Shown: one piece after another, positions 7,081 through 14,073 of the stretch | How positions within the stretch are numbered: position 1 is the first letter of the stretch | How the letters are laid out: each line of letters opens with the position of its first letter | Assembly: GCA_945904015.1 (NCBI GenBank) | Contig: CAMDPK010000076.1 | Location: forward strand, 1 to 35,122 | Source: Candidatus Kuenenia stuttgartensis | GTDB lineage: Bacteria > Planctomycetota > Planctomycetia > Planctomycetales > Planctomycetaceae | Length of the DNA stretch: 35,122 nt | Direction of reading: 5' to 3' | The notes under the pieces: generated by a model | What the model saw: the letters and a program-made list of their open reading frames with translations, nothing else | Databases searched by the model: none | What the model was told of the DNA's origin: nothing | Program-made: the position numbers and the translations under genes

Positions 7081-7190
7081 TGGCGCTCCCGCACAAATGG
7101 CGGAGCGCCAGTTTTCCCGAGGACCGGGCCGACCGCGTCAGGTGTGGGATCACTCCCGGCGAGGAATCTCGCCGTGTGGCATCGACGAAC
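7081..7190. repeat. Hairpin plus direct repeat copy 2
   Basis: TGGCGCTCC (7081-7089) pairs with GGAGCGCCA (7102-7110), followed by GTTTTCCC. The sequence 7119-7190 then repeats 6551-6619 (shared GGCCGACCGCGT, AGGAATCTCGC and GTGTGGCATCGACGAAC). No gene is seen between the helicase remnant and the tRNA-Leu. Confidence 0.8.
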
Positions 7191-7309
7191 CGGGCGGCCT
7201 TCACCAAGCGATCTTGGCAACCAGCACGCTGCAAAATTCGGTGCAGCAAACAGCCGTTTGGCCCGGCATCGACTCACAGACGCAAGGCTCGATTTCCGCA
7301 ACTGCCAAC

Positions 7310-7338
7310 GAAAACGGCACCGTGTGAAACGGTGCCGT
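7310..7338 (-). terminator. Intrinsic terminator downstream of tRNA-Leu
   Basis: Read on the minus strand, ACGGCACCG, a 7-base loop and CGGTGCCGT form a perfect 9-bp stem followed at once by TTTTC. It begins nine bases past the tRNA 3' end, as expected for a rho-independent terminator. Confidence 0.85.
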
Positions 7339-7346
7339 GATCGAAG

Positions 7347-7430
7347 TGCCCAGGAGAGGACTTGAACCTCCATTCCCGTGAGGGAACTAGCTCCTGAAGC
7401 TAGCGCGTCTGCCAATTTCGCCACCTGGGC
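7347..7430 (-). tRNA. tRNA-Leu (anticodon CAG)
   Basis: The 84-base cloverleaf on the minus strand has an acceptor stem GCCCAGG/CCTGGGC, discriminator A and a D-arm with AAATTGGCAGAC. The anticodon stem CTAGC/GCTAG encloses loop TTCAGGA, giving anticodon CAG. A long variable arm (TTCCCTCACGGGAA) and a T-loop GGTTCAAGTCC follow. The long variable arm and A73 are class II tRNA-Leu features. CCA is not encoded. The 3' end points toward the accessory region at lower coordinates. Confidence 0.97.
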
Positions 7431-7524
7431 TGGCGTGCGAGGGGCGAAGAATACGGGGTTGCGGAAGTGTCGGCAAGCGACGGTTGCGAAGTGTCGATGA
7501 TCCATCGCAGGCATGTCGTCAGGC

Positions 7525-8316
7525 TCAGAACTTGTGGCCTTGTTGGGGGCCGTGCTTCGTGAGCGTCAAAACTTCGGGGCCTTTTTCGGTCATCAAAATC
7601 GTGTGCTCGAATTGGGCCGAAAGGCCACGGTCTTGAGTGCGGACGGTCCAGCCGTCGGCTTTGTCGATTTCTGTTTTCCAATTCCCCTCGTTGAGCATCG
7701 GTTCGATCGTCAGGCAAGTGCCGGGACGAACGACTGACTTGCCGGATTGCAGATCGGGGAAGTGCGGGACGCCTGGCTCTTGATGGAAATTGCGGCCGAC
7801 TCCGTGGCCTTGGAATTCGCGGACGATCTCGTAGCCCTGATCTCTGGCAAAACGATAGATGGCTCGGCCGATGTCGATGACTCGGCCGAAGGGCTTGATG
7901 GCATGGATGCCGATCCACATCGCGTCGAACGCGGCCTGCACGAGCCGCTTGGTGTTTGGTGAGACCTCGCCGATCAGAAATGTTTCGGATGAGTCGCCGT
8001 GCCAGCCTTCGACGATCGTCGTGAGATCGACGTTGACGATGTCTCCCTCGCGCAGCAGGTTGTCGTTCGGGATGCCGTGGCAAACGACCTCGTTGACGCT
8101 GGTGCAAACCGTGTTCGGGTAGCCGTTGTAGCCCAGGCAGGCGGGCGTGTGGCCATGCTTGATCGTGTAGTCGTAAGCCAGTTGGTCGATCTCGCGGGTG
8201 GAGATACCCGACCGGACGTGCGGTCGGAGGTAGTCCATGAGTTCGGCGTTGAATCGGCAGGCGGCTCGGAGGGCATCGCGGTCCGCGTTCGTCGCGTAGA
8301 TCGGGATCTTGGCCAT
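7525..8316 (-). CDS. map: Type I methionine aminopeptidase
   Basis: The 263-residue enzyme removes the initiator methionine from nascent proteins. All five metal ligands of the pita-bread fold are present: D97 (VDLTT), D108 (GWHGDSSETF), H171 (GHGVGRNFH), E205 (LTIEPML) and E237 (AQFEHTIL). Substrate-contacting H80 (VVCHGIPND) is also there. The short N-terminus without a zinc-finger extension is typical of bacterial type I enzymes. The ATG at 8316 starts MAKIPIYATNADRDALRAAC; the frame is open further upstream but that extension is not family-like. There is no strong ribosome site. It lies 94 bp upstream of tRNA-Leu on the same strand and is divergent from the outer-membrane-like gene. Confidence 0.96.
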   Translation of the reverse strand: MAKIPIYATNADRDALRAACRFNAELMDYLRPHVRSGISTREIDQLAYDYTIKHGHTPACLGYNGYPNTVCTSVNEVVCHGIPNDNLLREGDIVNVDLTTIVEGWHGDSSETFLIGEVSPNTKRLVQAAFDAMWIGIHAIKPFGRVIDIGRAIYRFARDQGYEIVREFQGHGVGRNFHQEPGVPHFPDLQSGKSVVRPGTCLTIEPMLNEGNWKTEIDKADGWTVRTQDRGLSAQFEHTILMTEKGPEVLTLTKHGPQQGHKF

Positions 8317-8703
8317 CGGCCCGGTTTGTGGCCGCAGCAAAGTACCTCGGAAGGAATTCACAAAGTCACCTGTTGGTGGTCGAGAGTCGTCAAATTTGGG
8401 TCGGCATTGTGGTCCGGTCCACAACTCTTCGCAACCAAGCTGAAAAAGCGCAACCGTTGGCTCAGGCCGGGGAAAATCAGCAGACCTCTCCACACACAGG
8501 CTGGTGGACTCGGTAATTCAGCGAGACTGAATCGACAGACCGTGGCGATCTGTTTTTGACTCGTCAAACATTTCCATCCGAAGTTGTCTGCCGACAAGAC
8601 CACGCCGATATCTGAAAGCAGCCTGTCAGGATGACGGGAAAGTTAGCTTGCGCGGCGCGTCATCAACTCTTGTTTGACTGCGTGGCGAGGAAAGGACTCC
8701 TCA
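8317..8703. other. Divergent intergenic region
   Basis: About 390 bp between map (minus) and the gene at 8704 (plus). It should hold both promoters. I see no convincing gene, palindrome family member or clear -35/-10 pair. Only a ribosome site GAGGAAAGGA at 8687-8696 can be assigned. Confidence 0.5.
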
Positions 8704-9786
8704 ATGCGTTCCTTCATTTGGTCGACTTCGCTGCTTGTCTGTTTTGCAAACGCACTCGTTCTGCGAGCTGCCGAACCGTCGAGGCCGCGAGTGACTCCGG
8801 CATCGACTGCTTCACAGCCGATCGCTGATGCTCGACTCGCGGCGACGCGAACTCGCTCGGAGCGCCAGTCGCCGTTGCGACTTGTCGACTGGGTGACACC
8901 CGTCGCGTTTCCGTGGCCAGAGGATGATCTGGAACTTGGCAAACCCGGCGGTGACGAAGAGGAGCCGAAGATCAACTACGGCCCGCCCGCCAATGAGCCT
9001 CGCAAGACGCTGTTTCAGTGGAGCTACGGCACGACGTTCTCCGGCGGCCCGCCCGTCGATGACGACCTGCAAACCGATCGCCCCGATTTCGTCGAAGCCA
9101 GCACGACGGTCGGCAAGGGCGTGCTGCAAATCGAATCCGGGTACACCTACATCCGCAACAATGACCCGGACGACAATTCGATCACGCATTCGGCCGGCGA
9201 GGTTCTGTTTCGATACGGCGTGCTCGAAGACTGGCTGGAGTTGCGAGTGGGTGTGTTCCCCTTCAGTCAAAAGCAAAATGTTCCGTCTCCGAGCGTGACG
9301 AACAGCGGACTGGAGGATTTGTATTTGGGATTCAAACTGGGACTCACGCCGCAAGAGGGCATCTGGCCGGAAATGGCGCTGGTCCCGCAGATGACTGTGC
9401 CCACGGGGCATGACTCAGTGACGGCCGGCAAGACGTTGGCGGGAGTGAATTGGCTCTACGGCTGGGACGTGACCGACTTCATCGCCATTGGTGCCAGCAC
9501 GCAGTTCAACAGCGCGGTCGATGGCGGGACGTCTCAGCGATACACCGAATGGGCTCAAGCGGTAACGATCAACTACAACCTCGCCGAAAAAGTGGGTGGC
9601 TACACCGAGTACTTCGGCTTTTACCCGTCTGGCGCGAACACCGAACGAGTGCAGCACTACGCAGATGCCGGCCTCACCTACCGGATGACGCCGGACATGC
9701 AGTTTGACATCCGTGCCGGCATCGGCTTGAACGACGCTTCCGCCGATTACTTCGTCGGCACGGGATACTCGATCCGCATCAAGTGA
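8704..9786 (+). CDS. Putative outer-membrane transporter-like protein (MetA-pathway/phenol-degradation type)
   Basis: The 360-residue protein opens with a signal peptide (MRSFIWSTSLLVCFANAL, likely cut near LRAA). About 90 residues of linker follow, then a beta-rich domain starting DDDLQTDRPDFVEASTTVG (around residue 120) and continuing GVLQIESGYTY, WLELRVGVFPF, LYLGFKLGL and QMTVPTGHDS. It ends YFVGTGYSIRIK, with the alternating pattern and terminal strand of an outer-membrane barrel. The TDRPDF motif is common in planctomycete proteins assigned to the MetA-pathway phenol-degradation-like family. The start at 8704 is chosen because GAGGAAAGGA lies 8 bases upstream and the signal peptide begins there. 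The transported substrate is unknown. The gene stands alone, divergent from map. Confidence 0.75.
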   Translation: MRSFIWSTSLLVCFANALVLRAAEPSRPRVTPASTASQPIADARLAATRTRSERQSPLRLVDWVTPVAFPWPEDDLELGKPGGDEEEPKINYGPPANEPRKTLFQWSYGTTFSGGPPVDDDLQTDRPDFVEASTTVGKGVLQIESGYTYIRNNDPDDNSITHSAGEVLFRYGVLEDWLELRVGVFPFSQKQNVPSPSVTNSGLEDLYLGFKLGLTPQEGIWPEMALVPQMTVPTGHDSVTAGKTLAGVNWLYGWDVTDFIAIGASTQFNSAVDGGTSQRYTEWAQAVTINYNLAEKVGGYTEYFGFYPSGANTERVQHYADAGLTYRMTPDMQFDIRAGIGLNDASADYFVGTGYSIRIK

Positions 9787-9897
9787 TTTCGCGAGGTTGC
9801 TCGCGGCCTACGTCGGGCCTCCCGATCTGCGCTCGCTTCCGCCACAATGCCGCCGCGAGACGACGATCCGGCTGGCATCACGAGGTGGTGAGACGAC

Positions 9898-10710
9898 ATG
9901 GTCGAGCGATATCGGCGACGAACAGGCAAACCCGCGCTGCTCGGCAATCATCAGAAATGCTGGCTGTGGGGACGGCATGTCGTCACCGAGACGCTGCAGG
10001 CCGCGCGCTGGCCGGTGCTGGAACTGCACCTCTCCGACCGCTTGCCGGAAGACGATCTCGCATTTGCAACCGAGTGGTCTGGATCGTGCGAGGCGAGCTT
10101 TACAGTCGAACCGTTCGACCGGCTGACGGATCTCTGCCATTCGCGTGAGCATCAAGGTTTCCTGGCCAAGATGGCCGCGTTCCCCTACGACCGCGTTGAG
10201 GACGTGCTGTCCGCTGAAAAGCCGCGACCCCTATTCGGACTGCTCGATGGCTTGCAAGACCCACACAATTTCGGAGCGGTGATTCGGTCGGCACATGTGC
10301 TCGGCGTTGATGCGCTATTCGTGCCGACGCACGGTCAAGTGGAGGTCACGGCCCAAGTCGCCCGCAGTTCGGCGGGAGCGGTCAATCACATTCCGATCGC
10401 GCAAGCCGACGATCTGGTCGCACTCGCCGAGCAACTGCGATCGCGCAACATCCGAGTCATCGGTACCAGCCAACGAGCCTCGCAACCGATCAATGACTGC
10501 GATCTGACTCGCGCGGCTGCAATCATCATCGGCAACGAAGGAACGGGCATTCGCGACGAGTTGCTCGCGGTTTGCGACGAACTCGTCACGATTCCGCAGT
10601 TCGGAGCGGTCGAGTCCCTCAACGCCGCCGTCTCGGCCGGCATTTTGTTTTACGAAGCACAACGGCAGCGAGCGCTGCCCGGCCGAACGCCGATCGCCGA
10701 ACGCCGATAG
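9898..10710 (+). CDS. SpoU/TrmH-family rRNA or tRNA 2'-O-methyltransferase, copy 1
   Basis: The 270-residue protein has an N-terminal substrate-binding region (about 20-105, beginning WLWGRHVVTETL) of the RlmB/TrmH group 3 type, then a SPOUT domain. SPOUT motif 1 is DGLQDPHNFGAVIRSA, motif 2 is AAIIIGNEGTGIRDELL and motif 3 is IPQFGAVESLNAAVSAGILF. These bind SAM in the trefoil knot and place the catalytic Arg/Asn. The enzyme methylates a ribose 2'-OH in rRNA or tRNA; the exact site cannot be read from sequence. The ATG at 9898 follows a GGTGGTGAGACGAC stretch that offers a weak ribosome site. A second, divergent SpoU gene starts 33 bp downstream on the same strand. Confidence 0.92.
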   Translation: MVERYRRRTGKPALLGNHQKCWLWGRHVVTETLQAARWPVLELHLSDRLPEDDLAFATEWSGSCEASFTVEPFDRLTDLCHSREHQGFLAKMAAFPYDRVEDVLSAEKPRPLFGLLDGLQDPHNFGAVIRSAHVLGVDALFVPTHGQVEVTAQVARSSAGAVNHIPIAQADDLVALAEQLRSRNIRVIGTSQRASQPINDCDLTRAAAIIIGNEGTGIRDELLAVCDELVTIPQFGAVESLNAAVSAGILFYEAQRQRALPGRTPIAERR

Positions 10711-10743
10711 CCGTTATCCCACTTTTCCGATTGCTCAATCCGC

Positions 10744-11484
10744 ATGGCCCTCGAACTCAAAAACCCACACAGCGTCCTCGCCGCGATTCAGGCTCGGCCG
10801 CTGGACGTTCTCGACATTCAAGTCGCGACGGACGCACCGAGTCCCGCATGGTCCGAGGTGATTGACGTCGCTCGCGCGCACGCCGTTCGCGTCACGCGCG
10901 GCGGACGCCCCGCCTCACGCGATCGTCGCGGTGGCGAGAAAGAAGGCCGCGAGACCGGCATGTCCGCCACGGTGCGCGAGCGACCGGACGTGCCGCTCGA
11001 AGAACTCTTCGCCGATGCCGCGACGCGAGCGAACGGACACGGCCTCTGGCTGGCGCTCGACAATCTGCAAGACCCGCACAATGTCGGAGCCATCTTTCGC
11101 ACCGCTGCCTTCTTCGGAGTGCAGGGGATCGTCGTCACCAAAGACCGATCCGCGCCGCTCAGCGGAGTGGCCTACGACGTCGCAACCGGCGGCCTCGAAC
11201 ACGTCCCGTTCACGATCGTCCCGAATCTCGCTCGCGCAGTGGCGGTCGCCAAAGAATCCGGCCTGTGGGTGCTCGGCACTTCCGAGCACGCTGCCGATGA
11301 CGTCACTCAAGTGGACCGCGGTCGTCCGTGGCTGCTGATCGTCGGCAACGAAGAAAAAGGGATGCGCCGCCTGACCACCGAGCATTGCGATTCCGTCTGC
11401 CGCATCACGCCGCGCGGCGAAGTGACGTCGCTAAACGTCTCGGTCGCGACCGGAATCTTAATCGCGACGCTGACTGGCTCGTGA
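10744..11484 (+). CDS. SpoU/TrmH-family RNA 2'-O-methyltransferase, copy 2
   Basis: The 246-residue protein is a second TrmH-type SPOUT enzyme. Its motifs are LALDNLQDPHNVGAIFRTAA, LLIVGNEEKGMRRLTTEHCD and TPRGEVTSLNVSVATGILIA. The N-terminal segment (about 1-85, starting ALELKNPHSVLAAIQARP) is a shorter substrate-binding domain with an Arg/Gly-rich linker (RGGRPASRDRRGGEKEGR). It lies 33 bp after copy 1, so the two are probably co-transcribed. Outside the motifs they differ strongly, suggesting different RNA targets and not a recent duplication. No typical ribosome site precedes the ATG. The gene ends against palindrome P10. Confidence 0.9.
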   Translation: MALELKNPHSVLAAIQARPLDVLDIQVATDAPSPAWSEVIDVARAHAVRVTRGGRPASRDRRGGEKEGRETGMSATVRERPDVPLEELFADAATRANGHGLWLALDNLQDPHNVGAIFRTAAFFGVQGIVVTKDRSAPLSGVAYDVATGGLEHVPFTIVPNLARAVAVAKESGLWVLGTSEHAADDVTQVDRGRPWLLIVGNEEKGMRRLTTEHCDSVCRITPRGEVTSLNVSVATGILIATLTGS

Positions 11485-11486
11485 TT

Positions 11487-11602
11487 CAGAGGCTGTCCGA
11501 GAAGCGGTGTTTGACCGTGGGATAGGCTTCTAGCGTGTCATGTTTCTCGTAGTTTCGCAGGCTGGAAGCCTACGCCACGGACCTGATCGGACAGCCTCTC
11601 AG
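11487..11602. repeat. Palindrome P10 between convergent genes
   Basis: Outer arms CAGAGGCTGTCCGA (11487-11500) and TCGGACAGCCTCTCAG (11587-11602) enclose inner arms CCGTGGGATAGGCTTCTAGC (about 11515) and GCTGGAAGCCTACGCCACGG. It begins two bases after the SpoU stop and contains the TGA stop codon of arfB on the other strand (11599-11601). It may act as a bidirectional terminator, though no T-tract follows. Confidence 0.85.
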
Positions 11603-12075
11603 TCGTCGCCCGGAGAACCGCGCATCCGCTTTGTGTCCGAATGGCGACGCTTGTCATTCAGACGGCGAGTCTTCGAGCCTTTCGTTGGCTTCGTCGGCCG
11701 GCGCTTCTTGGGAGCGACCGCGACTTCTTTCAACCAGCCGGCGAGTTGTTCGAGGCAGCCGATGCGATTCAGCAACTGGCTGCGAGATTTCTCGCACGAG
11801 ATCAAAATGCTGCCGTCGGTCAGCAGTTTCGAGGCGAAGCGAGCGGCGAAGCGCTGCCGCACGTCGTCGGGCAGGCTCGGCGATTCCAGAGGCCTCCAGC
11901 GGAGCGTCGCCTTCGAATTGACCTTGTTGACGTTCTGTCCCCCAGGGCCGGAACTGCGAGCAAATTGGAAGGTGAACTCGTCGTGCGGAATCTGAATCCG
12001 AGCGGTGACGGCCAGGACGTCACGCGGCGAGTCGTCCGAATCAGCATCAGGAGTTTTCGCTTTCGAGTCGGCCAT
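11599..12075 (-). CDS. arfB: Alternative ribosome-rescue factor B (ArfB/YaeJ-like)
   Basis: This 158-residue protein has the release-factor catalytic domain with GGQ at 45-47 in SSGPGGQNVNKVNSKATLRW. It lacks the codon-recognition domains of RF1/RF2 and ends in a long basic tail (APKKRRPTKPTKGSKTRR and RRHSDTKRMRG). That tail enters the empty mRNA channel of stalled ribosomes, and the GGQ then hydrolyses peptidyl-tRNA. The N-terminal about 20 residues are acidic and probably disordered. The length is close to E. coli ArfB (140). The start ATG at 12075 is the only good candidate. The stop codon lies inside palindrome P10, so the C-terminal border has probably been shaped by the repeat. Confidence 0.93.
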   Translation of the reverse strand: MADSKAKTPDADSDDSPRDVLAVTARIQIPHDEFTFQFARSSGPGGQNVNKVNSKATLRWRPLESPSLPDDVRQRFAARFASKLLTDGSILISCEKSRSQLLNRIGCLEQLAGWLKEVAVAPKKRRPTKPTKGSKTRRLNDKRRHSDTKRMRGSPGDD

Positions 12076-12148
12076 CGAATCTCACCGTGTGGATTGAGAC
12101 GTCGCAGAGGTCTAAACTACCGCGCAACCCTGAACCTCGGAGGTTTCC

Positions 12149-13417
12149 ATGAGCTTTCCTCGGATGATACGAGTGCGGCAGACTTTTGACGCGACGCGCG
12201 TGAACGATATTCCCGGTGAAGTCGAGCGGCAACTCGCAACGCTCGCCCTCGGCAAAGCGGTGCGGCCGGGACAGACGGTCGCGATCACCGCCGGCAGTCG
12301 AGGCATCGCCAACATCGCGATCATCATCAAGGCCGCGTGCGATTACGTCCGCAAACTGGGTGCGAAGCCGATCATCGTCCCCGCAATGGGCAGCCACGGC
12401 GGCGGAACTCCCGAAGGACAGCGACAAATCATTGAAGGCTACGGAGTCACCGAAGCCTTCACCGGCGCGGAGATTCGCGCGTCGATGGAAACCGTCATCG
12501 TCGACACAACGCCGCATGGCATCCCGGTCCACTTCGACAAGCATGCTTTCAATTGCGATCACGTCCTGGTGGTCGGCCGAGTCAAACCGCACACCGGCTT
12601 CGTCGGCCCGGTGGAGTCCGGACTCCACAAAATGATGCTCATCGGACTGGGCAAGCACGAAGGTGCGAAGATTTATCATCGCGCGATTTTGGATTTCAGC
12701 TTCCTGGAAATCATCCGCGCCGTCGCCGACGTCGTGCTGCGCAAGTGCCGAGTCGTCGCCGGCCTCGCCATTGTCGAGAACGCCTACGACGAGACTGGCA
12801 TGATCGCCGCTGTCTCGCCGTCGCAGTTCTTTGAACGCGAGTCCGAACTGCTGACACAAGCTCGCGCGTGGCTGCCCAAGCTGCCGTTTCCCAGCGTGCA
12901 ACTGTTGATCATCGACCAGATCGGCAAGAATATCAGCGGCACCGGCATGGACACCAACGTCATCGGCCGCAAGTACAATGACCACGCCGCCACCGAACAC
13001 GACGACGTCTCGGTCAAACGCATCTTCGTCCGCGGACTAACCGAGGCGACTCACGGCAACGCCACCGGCATCGGCATCGCCGAGTTCACGAACTCGCGCA
13101 CGATCCATCAAGTCGATCGCAAGATCACCGCGATCAACTGCTTAACCGGCGGCCATCCAACCGCCGCAATGCTGCCGATCGCGTTCGACACCGATCGTGA
13201 TGTCATCGCTAACGCGCTCCCCACGCTTGGCCTCGTCGAGCCGACGAAGTCGAAGATCGTCCACATCTCGAACACGTTGCACCTCAGCGAAGTCCTCGTC
13301 AGCGAGGCGTACCTGCCAGAGTTGCAGCAGCGTTCTGATTTGTCGGTCCTGTCTGGCCCGACCGAAATGGACTTCGATGCCGACGGCAATCTGCGACCTG
13401 TCTTCGCCGGTCATTGA
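12149..13417 (+). CDS. Lactate racemase-like (LarA N-terminal / DUF2088) domain protein
   Basis: The 422-residue protein starts at ATG 12149, preceded by GGAGG at about 12139-12143. The N-terminal half shows VRPGQTVAITAGSRGIANI, IIVPAMGSHGGGTPEGQ and DHVLVVGRVKPHTGFVGPVE. H148 sits where LarA proteins have a GR(I/V)xxH motif, and H160 and H170 follow. LarA is a nickel-pincer racemase. The wider DUF2088 family includes enzymes acting on other 2-hydroxy acids, and homologues without a lar operon are common. No larB/larC/larE is nearby, so cofactor use cannot be judged here. The C-terminal half (TGMDTNVIGRKYN and TEATHGNATGIGIAEF) is conserved-looking. The gene converges with NUDIX across palindrome P4. 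Confidence 0.82.
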   Translation: MSFPRMIRVRQTFDATRVNDIPGEVERQLATLALGKAVRPGQTVAITAGSRGIANIAIIIKAACDYVRKLGAKPIIVPAMGSHGGGTPEGQRQIIEGYGVTEAFTGAEIRASMETVIVDTTPHGIPVHFDKHAFNCDHVLVVGRVKPHTGFVGPVESGLHKMMLIGLGKHEGAKIYHRAILDFSFLEIIRAVADVVLRKCRVVAGLAIVENAYDETGMIAAVSPSQFFERESELLTQARAWLPKLPFPSVQLLIIDQIGKNISGTGMDTNVIGRKYNDHAATEHDDVSVKRIFVRGLTEATHGNATGIGIAEFTNSRTIHQVDRKITAINCLTGGHPTAAMLPIAFDTDRDVIANALPTLGLVEPTKSKIVHISNTLHLSEVLVSEAYLPELQQRSDLSVLSGPTEMDFDADGNLRPVFAGH

Positions 13418-13433
13418 GTCGCTCGCCCGCGCG

Positions 13434-13523
13434 TAGACCGGATGCCTACGTCCGGTCAGATTTGTTCACTCATTGCTCAATCTCTCGCGGCGAATTGACC
13501 GGACGTGGGCGTCCGGTCTACTA
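13434..13523. repeat. Palindrome P4, two inverted copies between convergent genes
   Basis: GTAGACCGGATGCCTACGTC (from 13433) continuing CGGTCA, and its inverted partner TGACCGGACGTGGGCGTCCG (13495) continuing GTCTAC, face each other across about 35 bases. Each copy is itself nearly palindromic. The right copy lies inside the NUDIX reading frame and encodes VDRTPTSGQ near the C-terminus. The position between two converging genes would suit a bidirectional transcription stop. Confidence 0.85.
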
Positions 13524-14073
13524 GAAACCGCGCGGCTTTCAAGATCAGCACGCAACTGCCGGAGTGTGTGATCTCGCTGCGCATGACCATCTCGACCGCT
13601 TCGGCGAACGGGACTCGCAGTCGCCGGATCGTCTCGGTCCCATCGGGTGACGCCTCCACGAACGACAACCCCTCCGCCAGAAACAACGAGATGGGCGCGA
13701 TCGCCTGCGACGTGAGCGGATCGACAACTCCCAACGGCGTCCAACGTGACGCCGTAATGCCGACCTCCTCTCGTAATTCACGAGCGGCCGCGGCCAGCAA
13801 CTCCTCGCCCGATTCCACACCGCCGCTGATGACTTCGATCCCGCGACGTCCCTGTGCGTAATGGAACTCCTCGGTCAAGAACACATGCCCGCTGTCATCC
13901 AGCGGCAGGACCGACACTCCGTCCTTGAGTCGCGTGACCGTGTGTGTCCCCGGCTGGCCATCCGGCCGAATCACGTCATCCTTCGTGAGCACCAGCCACG
14001 GGTCGCGATAGATCTCGGTCGTGCCCAACACCTGCCACGGCCCGTTCGGTCGCGGATGTAATTCGTCACTCAT
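13477..14073 (-). CDS. NUDIX hydrolase (ADP-ribose pyrophosphatase-like)
   Basis: The 198-residue protein has a complete Nudix box at about 84-106: GGVESGEELLAAAARELREE followed by VGI, which fits Gx5Ex7REUxEExGU. The upstream layout (WLVLTKDDVIRPDG, VSVLPLDDSGHVFLTEEFHY) is like ADP-ribose pyrophosphatases, which cleave nucleoside diphosphate sugars; the substrate is an inference. The ATG overlaps the stop of the RlmL-like gene by four bases (14070-14073), so translation is probably coupled. The C-terminal residues VDRTPTSGQFAARD come from palindrome P4 and adjacent DNA, and are likely to be a lineage-specific tail. Confidence 0.9.
   Translation of the reverse strand: MSDELHPRPNGPWQVLGTTEIYRDPWLVLTKDDVIRPDGQPGTHTVTRLKDGVSVLPLDDSGHVFLTEEFHYAQGRRGIEVISGGVESGEELLAAAARELREEVGITASRWTPLGVVDPLTSQAIAPISLFLAEGLSFVEASPDGTETIRRLRVPFAEAVEMVMRSEITHSGSCVLILKAARFLVDRTPTSGQFAARD

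Noticed and set aside
7081..7117. Plus-strand intrinsic terminator
   Set aside because: The stem plus TTTT looks right, but no plus-strand gene lies upstream; it is better explained as part of a repeat element.
7400..8107. A 235-codon minus-strand frame overlapping map and the tRNA
   Set aside because: Arg/His/Pro-rich shifted frame of map that also crosses the tRNA-Leu.
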